Origin: Pelobates cultripes
Taxonomy: Eukaryota; Chordata; Amphibia; Anura; Pelobatidae
NCBI GenBank assembly: GCA_933207985.1
Contig: OW240917.1
Location: 118,557,548-118,621,547 of the forward strand
Direction of reading: 5' to 3'
Length of the DNA stretch: 64,000 nt
The translations under genes were made by a program, and so were the position numbers. This document shows, one piece after another, positions 12,366-21,759 of this stretch. The stretch's first letter is position 1; each line of letters starts with the position of its first letter. The notes beneath the pieces were generated by a model. That model saw only the letters and a program-made list of their open reading frames with translations, was not told the origin of the DNA and made no database searches.

Positions 12366-13562
12366 TTGCCAGACTTTGCGCTATACCATAGAGTGTGCCA
12401 CCTACAGCACATAGCAGAGTGGTCCAAGACGGGGGTTGGCAAGCTCTGGAAGAAGGCGGAGGAGGGAGGGGCGGGGGTCTCCGCCGCCCTTCTCCCGTGG
12501 CTACCCACACGGGCGGGCGGCGGAGAGAAACACTACTCCACATACACTAAAGCGACGCTGAAGATCTGGCGCAGTAACATAGGCAGACACGCGCTGTCCA
12601 CATACCCATCTCCACTGCTTCCCCTCACACACAATATAGACTTCCGACCGGGCATGGACCCGAGAGCACTCCAGGCCTTGGTGACAGAACCTTTGCCAAG
12701 GCTGCGACATGTGTGCTCTAGACGGGGACTAAGGGACCTGACCGAACTATGCGGGGAGCCAGACCATTCCTTCCTAACGCGCTTTAGATACGAACAGTTG
12801 CGCAGCAATGTAAAGACCTTACCGCACACAGTGGCCCTAAATAGGGAACTCACCATTTTTTAAAGCATTTGCACGGATCCCGACCCACTACCACACGGCG
12901 TGTCACACCTATACTCCCTGCTGCAAGCACACACACCTACGGCAACACCAAAATTCATGGGGAAATGGGAGGAGGCCCTACATCGGACCTTTAGTAAAGC
13001 GGAGTGGGAAAAGATCTGTGATGTCACACACCACTGCTCAATTTTTAGCAAGAGCCAGGAGATGGCATACAAATTGCTCTCGCAATGGTATCGCACACCC
13101 GATACAATACACCACATAAATGCTAATGAGTCCAGCCTATGCTGGAGATGTGCCAAGGCTACGAGCACGCCCCTACATATATGGTGGGAATGCGAGCTTA
13201 TAAAAACATTCTGGAGAAATATACATAAAATACTGTCCCGATTCTCTGACAACCCACCACCACTAGAACCAGCAGCAATGCTGCTTCACCACACAAAAAC
13301 CCCGACATCCAAATATAAAAAATCACTCACAATCCGGATCCTTAATATAGCCAAACAGACAATACCACAATTCTGGAAGAAAAATGAGACCCCATCTATG
13401 CTTAAATGGTTCGCCCAAGTGGAAGAGCTACGAGCAATAGAAGAGCTCACTATGTTCACGGTTGGACCGCAACATCAGACATACCTAGACATTTGGACAC
13501 ACTGGATACTGACAACGACAAAACCAGATTTTCTGATGATGATACATAACCAACCAACATAA
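12366..13562 (+). pseudogene. L1-like ORF2 C-terminal domain (two frames)
   Basis: The first frame has LPDFALYHRVCHLQH, the conserved segment after the RT thumb in L1-type proteins. The second has the Cys-rich C-terminal motif (SLCWRCAKATSTPLHIWWEC), typical of L1/Tx1 ORF2, followed by FWRNIHKIL and a basic tail to the stop at 13562. A frame change or stop lies at about 12862-12900 (ELTIF stop). The RT catalytic core and endonuclease are missing. Confidence 0.82.
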
Positions 13563-14094
13563 GGGACACAGGTCGGACTACTACATAGACAGACGATTCA
13601 CCCTCTCCCTCCTTCCTTGCCTGAACCTATTTCCCCACCTTCGACCCACTCTACACACGATACTCAGGGGGGATGCGGATCCCTGAACGAAGGCACAGAG
13701 GTCCAACATAACCTGAGAGCAGACACCCTTATACTCATAACCCCCGTAAATGGGGACAAATACCCGCACCTACTCGCTGGGCAGCCCACAACTGAAGCTA
13801 TGCACAGATAGGTTCCAAACAAAATACAGAACCACAAAAGCATAAGAAACACCCCAATCGCACACATAGATAGCTTACACCCAATTGCCCAAATAGCATG
13901 GGAGTGGAAGGGGTACTGGAGACAGGCAACTATGGGGCGGGCTGCCTATGCGAACGCAAGGCACACGATAGAAATGTAGCACACGAGACAGAGGCTCTCA
14001 TAACTGCCCAAGAATAATACCAGGGCCCAATGAGAACACAGGTGTAATAAGGGCCAACGAAACCGAGTACGTGCTGCTAACGTTCTTGTTATTA

Positions 14095-14393
14095 TAAGGG
14101 ACCTGCGAGTCCAAATCTACGGTGGGCCTGCGTGCCCAAGCTATAAATGTTCAACATGCACAAATGCGACGACATAGACCTGCGAGTCTATATGCTTACC
14201 GCTTTTTCTTTTAAGTAGAAAAACAAAGAAAATATATTTACAAATAAGGGACCTGCGAGTCCAACTCTATGGTGGACCTGCGTGCCCAAGTTATACATGT
14301 TCAACATGCACAAATGCCACGACAGAGACCTGCGAGTCTATATGCTTACCGTCTTTTCTTCTAAGTTGAAAAACAAATAAAATATATTCAAAA
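14095..14393 (+). repeat. L1 3'-region tandem duplication (2 x ~150 bp)
   Basis: Two adjacent copies begin agggacctgcgagtccaa and end in an AT-rich stretch (aaaatatatt), at 14095-14246 and 14247-14393. They differ at scattered positions. They form the 3' end of the truncated L1. Confidence 0.85.
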
Positions 14394-14522
14394 ATAAATA
14401 GATAAGAAAAGGGCATTTAAAGCATTTAAATCGGACAAATTAGAGGCATCCTATATAAGATAAAAGGAAGCCAATAATACTTGCAAAAATGCAATTAAAG
14501 TGGTAAACTAGAAAATGAGAAA

Positions 14523-16120
14523 TTGATAGCCAAAGAATGCAAAACCAACTCCCAAATTTTTTTCAAGTACATCAATTCTAAAAAAACAAACAATGAAAGT
14601 GTATGTACACTGAAAACAGAGATGGGTCTGTTAGTTAATGAAGACCAAGAAAAGGCAGAAATTTTAAATAACTATTTTTCTTCAGTATATATTAATGAGG
14701 ATCCTATGGCAAGCGATAAGCAAATGATTGCTACAACAAACTTGCAGATAACTTGTGACTGGATAACTCGAGACAAGGTGCTACAGCTATTAAAGAAAAT
14801 TAATGTAAATAAAACTCCGGGGCCTGACGGTATCCACCCATGAGTACTTAAGGAGCTAAGTGGGGAAATAAGTGAACCTTTGTATTTAATATTTCAAGAT
14901 TCTTTTGTTTCAAGTATTGTACCGGATGATTGAAGGCAGATGATGTTCCTATATTTAAAAAGGGTTTAAAATCCTTGCCTGGAAATTATAGACCTGTGAG
15001 CTTAACTTCTGTGACTGGGAAATTATTTGAACTGCTATTAATATTCATGAATTCATTGGGAAGAACTGTTTTATTAGCAATAATCAGCATGGTTTTATGA
15101 AACATAGGTCATGTCAAACTACCCTAATTGCATTCTACGAAGAAGTAAGTAGAAGTATAGATCAGGGTGTTGCAGTGGATGTGATCTACTTGGATTTTGC
15201 CAAGGCATTTGATACGGTTCCTCACAATAGGTTAGTCTTCAAACTAAAAGAAATTGCTCTAAATTAATATTCTTGGGTAGAACATTGGCTTAAGGATAGA
15301 GTACAACGAGTTGTCATTAATGGTAAATTTTCAAGCTAGACAAAAGTGGTAAGTGGTGTCCCTCAGGGTTCTGTTTTGGGACCGCTTCTATTTAACATAT
15401 TTATAAATGATCTTGAAATGGGCATTTAAAGCCATGTATCAGTGTTTGCAGATGACACAAAACTTTGTAAAGTAATAAAATGTGAGCAGGATATTGCCTT
15501 GATGCAGAGGGATTTGGATAGATTGGGGGACTGGGCACTAAAATGGCAGATGAAATTTAAGGTAGAGAAATGCAAAGTTATGCACTTCGGGGTTAAGAAT
15601 GCACAAGCAATTTACACCCTAAATGGTAGTAAACTAGGGATAACCACACACAAGAAGGATTTGGGAATTGTTATAGACAACAAATTAGGCAGCACTATGC
15701 AATGTCAATCTGCCGTTGCTAAGGCCAGTAAGGTTTTGTAATGTATAAATAGGGGCATAAATTCTTGGGATTAAAATATAATTTTGCCTCTTTATAAATC
15801 GCTGGTAACACCTTGATTATGCTGTGCAATTTTGGGCACCTGTTCTAAAGAAAGATATCATGGCACTAGAAAATGTGCAGAGACGAGCTACAAAATTGAT
15901 AAAAGGAATGGAGCATTTTAGTTATGAAGAAAGGTTAAAAAATGTAAATCTCTTTAGTTTGGAAAAACGGTGCCTGAGAGGGGATATGATAACATTATAC
16001 AAATATATTTGGGGCCAGTACAAACCATTATCTGGAAATCTATTCATAAACAGGGCTATACATAGGACACAAGGTCACACATTTAGGCTGGAAGAAAGGA
16101 GATTTCATTTTTTACAGTAA
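14523..16120 (+). pseudogene. CR1-like reverse transcriptase, broken
   Basis: The coding remnants are 14523-14843 (RT entry and NKTPGPDG motif), an interrupted middle with KAFDTVPH and SGVPQGS, then 15442-15741 (FADD catalytic box, DLGIVID) and 15824-16120 (ALENVQRRATKLI, LEKRCLRGDMI). Stop codons occur at 14841, near 15265 and at 15739. The catalytic FADD is retained in sequence, but the protein cannot be made in one piece. Confidence 0.82.
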
Positions 16121-16187
16121 GAGCAATAAGGATATGGAATTATTTGCCTGAAGAGGTGGTTTTGTCAGAGTCTATACAGATGTTTAA

Positions 16188-16264
16188 CCCCTTAAGGACC
16201 AAACTTCTGGAATAAAAGGGAATCATGACATGTCACGAATGACATGTGTCCTTAAGGGGTTAAA
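16188..16264. mobile_element. short palindromic MITE with TTAA ends
   Basis: A palindrome of about 70 bp has 12-bp ends ccccttaaggac / gtccttaagggg, flanked by TTAA on both sides. It interrupts the CR1 sequence gatgtTTAAactgcaattgg, so TTAA is the duplicated target, as with piggyBac-type transposases. A diverged copy may lie at 56468-56520. Confidence 0.8.
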
Positions 16265-16530
16265 CTGCAATTGGATAAATACTTGCAAAAACATAACATA
16301 CATGGATATAATTTCTAATTAGTGGGGTAATAGCTCATTGATCCAAGGAGACATCTGACTGCTATTTTGGGGTCAAGAAGGAATTTTTTCCTAGTTTGTT
16401 GCAAAATTGGAAGTGCTTCAGACTGTTTTTTTTGCCTTCTTTTGCATCAACAGCAAAAACATATGTGAGGAAGGCTGAAATTGATGGACGCATGTCTCTT
16501 TTCAGCTATGTAACTATGTAACTATGACTG

Positions 16531-17499
16531 GAAGACATGCAGGTTTATTCCCTAAACTCTGAATGTGTGTTAATGCAAACCTGATTTGCAAAATTTAGGC
16601 TAAATCAGCTTAGTTGTGACTAAAACAGGGTTGGATAATTTTATGCCTTTCAGACTTTCATTCACTTTAATTAAAAAGGTATATATAGCAAATTATCTTT
16701 TTGAGAAAAGAATGCATCCTTTAATACACACACGCAGTAATGATCACTGATACCCTCATTTAAGTTCTTCCCTACTTCAGTCATGTGGACCTCTCACTAG
16801 GCTGTCACCTGATCTGTATATGCAGACTTTTTGAATGGTGAGCCATTCTGGCTCTGCTTGCCAAAATCTCTCTTCCTCAAGATCAGACTGAGTGCAGTTA
16901 AGGTCCAAGTCTTCCAACATCCAATTGAAGAGCAGATCTCTGTGTGGTCAAGCTCTGACACAGTATCAGATGCATTTGAAAGGAAATAACATGTTCATGC
17001 ACTTATAGCAGTAGTCATGTTTATGACATCACAGCATGATATCATCTGACATCACAGCTAAGAATCATTCTGTAGAGAAAAAGATTATCCTTATGACTAT
17101 TAAAGGTAAGTATTATTGGAATGCAAAACAAGTCTTCACAATAAATATGCATGTTATATATACAATTAAAGTTTGCTGAACTTGATGGACGCATCAAAAA
17201 AAAAATTTGAAAAAAAAAATTGTGAATGTAGCACATTTAGCTATTTCCAAACCTCGTATTCTTTCTTTCTAATCACCATCTTAAGGAAATGTAATTTCCT
17301 TCTCCTATCATACAATGGTTTCTACTTGCCTTAAGTTGTATTTCTCCTATTACTATTTCTAAAGGTGCAGTCAATAAGCAAAAACCTTTAGTCCGCTAAA
17401 AGAAAATCTAAGCCAAAAAAGCTGGGATAAAAAAAAAAAAAAAAAAAAATCTAAAAATCTTATTTTCCTATTCTTTTGCTTTAAAATGTAACATAGTTA
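16531..17499. other. unassigned AT-rich DNA
   Basis: No gene is seen. A poly(A) run is at 17431-17450. Confidence 0.5.
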
Positions 17500-18335
17500 T
17501 AAATTAATTTCAATTCAATATTTAGTGTATTGGGGATGTAGTGAATGTGTGCATATGGGCTGTAATGTGTGTGTGTGTTTATAGGTGACGTAGTGTGTGT
17601 AGGCATTGTAGAGAGTGTTTGTTTAGAGACTGTAGTATGTGTTTGCTTACAAGAAATGTGTGAATAGGGGATCCAGAGTTTGTATATCAGGAATGTAGTG
17701 TGTGTAGGTGGTGCAGTGTGTCTGTGTAGGGGATTTAGTGTGTAAAGGACCCAGAGTGTGTATAGGAGGTTGTGCGTGCATGTGTGTGTGTGCGTGTGTA
17801 TAGAGGATTCAGAGTGTATATAGGGATCTAGTGTGTGTGTGTGTGTGTGTAAATTAGATGATCCAGAGTTGGGTAAGGGATCGAGCATGTATCCTGAGCT
17901 TTAGGTGTGTAGTGGTGCAGAATGAGGGGTGCAGTAGTATATATATATATATATATATTAGTTTAGACGTATTGTATTTGTGAGGGGCGCAGTGTGTTGG
18001 GTGTGCTGTGTGTATGTGTAGAGGGTGCAGCATGTGTGTGTGAGGGGTGCAGTGTGTGTGTGAGGGTGTTCTTATCTGCTGTCACATTCTATGTTTCTAA
18101 TTTTCTTTGTCTGTTAACTTACTGAGGGTTATTTTATATGTTAGATGCGTGTGTGTGCTGTGTGTGTGTGTGTGTAAGGGTGCTGTTAGTGTGAGTGTGC
18201 TGTGTGTGTGTCTGAGGGTGCTGTGTGTGTGTGTGTGTGAGGGTGCTGTGTGTGTGATGGTGCTGTGTGTGTGAGGGTGCTGTGTGTGTGCTGTGTGTGA
18301 GGGTGTTGTTAGTTTGAGTGTGCTGTGTGTGGGTA
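17500..18335. repeat. GT-rich minisatellite block
   Basis: Degenerate (GT)n runs are interrupted by units like tgtgagggtgctgtgtgtgt and tgtgtaggggat. It includes a TA microsatellite at about 17938-17958. Minus-strand ORFs of His/Thr repeats are artefacts. Confidence 0.85.
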
Positions 18336-18345
18336 CCTCCGTTAA

Positions 18346-19226
18346 AGGATGCTCCTAGCGCTTCCTGAGGACTCCAAGCACTGCAGCAGACACCACAACC
18401 ACCGAACCAGAGAAGCGTATACCTTCTCTCAAGCATATGAATGCTGTAGACAGTTGAATAGGAACCATACGAATAGGTTTACTCTCCTAGCAGTCAAACT
18501 GGAACAGCATACAATAAATCCTTCCCCCAATAATGAGACGACACTTCACTTTGAGGGTTAAAACAGGAACTCAGGTGCTGGCACACCCAGCCTGGTTTTT
18601 ATTACAGTCTTGCAAATACAGGACCGCCCACAGGGGGTATAAAACAACCAATCACATCACAGTTACATCCCACATATTCCCTCCCCTTATCCTGAGAGGA
18701 AACTCAATTACACATACAGTTAAAACATACTTTCTACCCAACTTTCATAACTCTAAAACCATACATCACATTCACATAAAATTACATATTCACAATCAAT
18801 CCATTCAGGGGAACAACATATTCAAAAATGGCACAAATCAGACAAGGGGTTCAAAAGTTAGTAAAAAGTCCTTTGTGACTAAATGAAGCATGGCTTTCTG
18901 GCCCAAACCAGTTTCAGAGTCTTCTATCCTGGAGATAAGTAATTCAATTATCTCCCAGGACAGACACAGACTCCATTAAGCACATGGTTGCAAAAAGACA
19001 CAAAACACTTTAAAATACATAAAGTCACCTTTACACATAACACACAGACATTTCACATATCCCCAGATAGCTGGGATCTGAGTGCACATTATTAGATGAA
19101 TGGCACTCAGATCACACAAATAAGCCTTTCTGCAGGGGAAATAAACGGTTTAACCTGCAGGGCCATAGTCCAAAGGGAGCAGGCGAGCAACCAGGCTTCT
19201 CCAGTTCACAGTGGCGAGGTTGGTTT
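18346..19226 (-). mobile_element. LTR-like block (candidate solo LTR)
   Basis: On the minus strand the block starts near tgtggcaaaaccaacctcgc. It has TATA-like sequence (ttttataccccctg, about 18635) and, about 40 bp later, a polyadenylation signal (aataaaaaccaggctg). It ends near gcgctaggagca. This U3-R-U5-like order suggests a solo LTR. The ends and the duplication were not fixed, and no gag or pol was seen. Confidence 0.4.
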
Positions 19227-19334
19227 TGCCACACACTGTTTTTCCATCTTTTTTTTAAAAATATATTGCCTCTTACTTACATGCCCCTAAATAATCCCCA
19301 TTTTCTTAACTTATATCCATGCACACTCTTCTGC

Positions 19335-19707
19335 TTTAAAGGACACTCTTGACACTGTAACTGCTTCATCTCATTAAAGTGGTAAGAGTGTCTAGAGTCC
19401 CCTGTCCCTATTGTTTTGTTCAGTGATAAACTATTTTTAACAGTTTTCTGATTAATGAGAGTCCCCAACAGGTCATTCCCTTAGTGCTGCTTAGGCAAAT
19501 GAGTATCAATGGGCTGCCCATTGGTTGTATGACTTTGTGTGCCCAAGGAAGAGTATAATAGCCTTAGCCATACCTCCAGTGGGGGTTGGGGTGGAATGAT
19601 GGACCCAAATTCAGTGTTAGATTGCCCAAGAATTGTTTATCACTGAATGGAGAACCTTAATCAATTCAGTGAGATGAATGGTAGTGCCTAGCATGTCGCT
19701 TTAAGTG
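19335..19707. mobile_element. inverted-repeat MITE-like segment
   Basis: The left part (gctttaaaggacactcttga ... cagtgataaac) and the right part (gtttatcactgaatgg ... catgtcgctttaa) are imperfectly inverted. There is no coding capacity. Confidence 0.5.
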
Positions 19708-20379
19708 AAAACACTGCATCAACAATTCAAAAAGGGAAATCTTTACAAATTCCACATGTCATTTCACTCCTTATAGATTCAAATAATTCATTTACCAAGT
19801 TATAAATGTCAACATGAGACATAAGTATAAATTATTTTTACGTTTATGAAATAAATTTCACTTCGAATTTTGCTATTTTGCTGTCTCTAATATGGACACA
19901 GAACATTTAACAGGCCAATATCTAACCTTCACTATTTCCCCAAATCATCCAGTAGCCTATACTAATAGTCCCACTTACACTGAAGAGCATCTTTACATCA
20001 ATATCAGTCAAAATAACCTAGAACAAATTTACTATCCCTCTTCTTCACTGGCAGCTTATCTTATTCTCCCTCTAAGCATACCTTTTACAGACGATCTGCC
20101 TTACACATACACATTACAGCTCAGGACCTAACCGAATTAGAACCCTTAATTCCCTGCACTTACTTTCTTCAAAAAAGTTATTGGGATAAATAAGTATCAG
20201 TACAATCAGAGCAATAAAAAACGAATCATACATTTAAGAAAATCTAAAAAACGACAAATATCTCAAATAAAAGGGAGACTAGAGATCAATTGAATCGATG
20301 GTGGGCAGCAATATACATAAAAAGTGTGACTTAGAAAATATCTTAAAGATCATAAAACAACAAAGTATGTGCACACTAG
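19708..20379. other. unassigned AT-rich DNA
   Basis: Nothing recognisable. The 79-codon ORF at 19892 has no recognisable features. Confidence 0.45.
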
Positions 20380-20605
20380 ACATGTGCAATTCGTTTCGGT
20401 CCGAATGAAAATTCTGCTGAATTTGGGGCAATTCGGACATTCGGGTGCTTCCAAATAGGTGAATTGCGGAAGTGCCGAAGTCCCGAAGTGTCAAAATTAC
20501 CGAATTTCCGAAGGGTATTAATGCCGAATTGCTGAAGTGCCGAAGTTCTGAAGTTGCCGAAGTTCCGAGGTGTCAAAGTGCAGAAGTTCCGAAGCACAGT
20601 ATTGC
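20380..20605. repeat. CCGAAGT minisatellite
   Basis: Short degenerate units of 9-14 bp built on ccgaagtgccgaagtt follow a cacatgtgcaattcgtttcg start. It ends about 50 bp before the left end of the DIRS element. Confidence 0.75.
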
Positions 20606-20687
20606 CTAAGTACTAATATACTCACCCAGTGAAAGAAGAAGAATGTTACATTGTATACAATTTTATAACATGACAGGAGGCTTCCTA

Positions 20688-20809
20688 TTTTGCATTAACT
20701 CTCTTTACTAAACTCCACAGCAGTAAAGAAAAACGTAAAGAGTAACAAATAAATCACTGAGCAGCATAGTATATAAGGGTCATGCTGCCTGTACACTTCC
20801 TCTTTCTTT
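20688..20809 (+). repeat. DIRS left inverted terminal repeat
   Basis: This is the reverse complement of 25687-25808 with almost no differences. It includes a TATA-like segment (agtatataagggtcatgctg) and probably supplies the promoter. Confidence 0.92.
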
Positions 20810-21759
20810 ACTGCTCCATCGCAGACAGGTCAGAATATTGGCTCCCCTGGAGCTTTATACATTTATTGTCACTACATGTTATTCATTTAGTGTAATACTT
20901 GTTTTTTCCTGCTATTTCAACATTCTTTATATCATTGTTTTAGCCTTCCCTTTATTTCCTTGTTCTATACCAGGGCTGGGGGACCAGGGGCTTTCTGTGG
21001 GTTTTCCTACCTCCTTCTGCCCCTCTGTGCCTCCTGGGACCCTCTCTGGGCTTCCCCTTGGTCTCCCCAGGTCCCCCCTCTGCCCCCCTACCCTGGAGTG
21101 CCCTCCTGGGCTTCCTCCTTGCGGCCGGTTTTATTCGCGGCCGTTTTCGCGCCGGCCCGCTTCCGCCCGCGGCCGGCCTCAAAATTTAGTCCCCGGCTTG
21201 CGGCCTACCTCGCGGCCGCCATTTTGGATCGCGGACATCGCGAGATTCTCGCGGCCATCTTAGTTTTGCCTCGTGCATCTCATTAGGGACTCAGGGTGGC
21301 TGTGTTAGCTTTCTGTTACCTCCTAAGCTGCTGTTTTCACACCTTTTGTGGCTGACACCCCTGTGACTGAAGGATTACCTGCTCCAGCAACTCCATCTGC
21401 TGCTTTCAACCTGCTACTCAGTCTCTGTGCCTCATCTGCTTCTATCAAGCTATCCTGTGGCTGGGTCAGTCAGGTCAGTGCTGCTGCCTGTTTATTATTA
21501 TTGTGGCCTGCACTTAAGGGTACCAACCCTGTGCAACCGGGGTGAGCCCCCACTATAAAGACGCTGCTTACTGGGAGACTAGCTGTGGCAGTTCTCTCTA
21601 ACTGGGTGAGCCCCAGTTTATAAGGTCACTACTATACCCTGCTGGGGTTATTCTGGGCTTGTTCCCACCATACTTCCAAATCTGACCCTACGCCCACTAT
21701 CAAGACCTGGGTGCCCGTTCATTGCTGTGCCTCTCAGTGACCTATAAGCCTACCCTAAC

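Larger units (their letters stand above)
12290..14395 (+). mobile_element. 5'-truncated L1/Tx1-like LINE
   Basis: Only the 3' third of an L1-type element is present: the C-terminal part of ORF2 in two frames (12366-12863 and 12900-13562) and a 3' region ending in a duplicated segment of about 150 bp. It abuts a CR1-like LINE on its right. 5' truncation is usual for target-primed reverse transcription. Its left edge is not sharply defined. The first recognisable coding sequence is at about 12355 (GLALPDFALYHR). Confidence 0.8.
14404..16530 (+). mobile_element. CR1-like LINE with degenerate RT
   Basis: The non-LTR retrotransposon RT is spread over three frames with stops. It shows NKTPGPDGIHP (14800-14843), a DFAKAFDTVPH segment (about 15190), SGVPQGSVLGPLLFN (about 15352), FADDTKL (15442-15465) and the C-terminal VQRRATKL (about 15875). 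The ordered motif set and the QFWAPVLKKDI stretch fit the CR1/L2 group. The 3' end is a short tandem ctatgtaactatgtaactat (about 16505-16525). A palindromic MITE is nested in its 3' part. No endonuclease remains. Confidence 0.8.

Noticed and set aside
18000..18335. CRISPR-like direct repeats
   Set aside because: Units are irregular GT-rich simple repeats without unique spacers, and the genome is eukaryotic.
17481..18436. Minus-strand His/Thr-rich ORFs
   Set aside because: Translations of GT-rich simple repeats.
20838..21286. Pro-rich ORFs just inside the DIRS left end
   Set aside because: They lie in the GC-rich leader of the element with no gag similarity. The gag-like frame starts at 21760.
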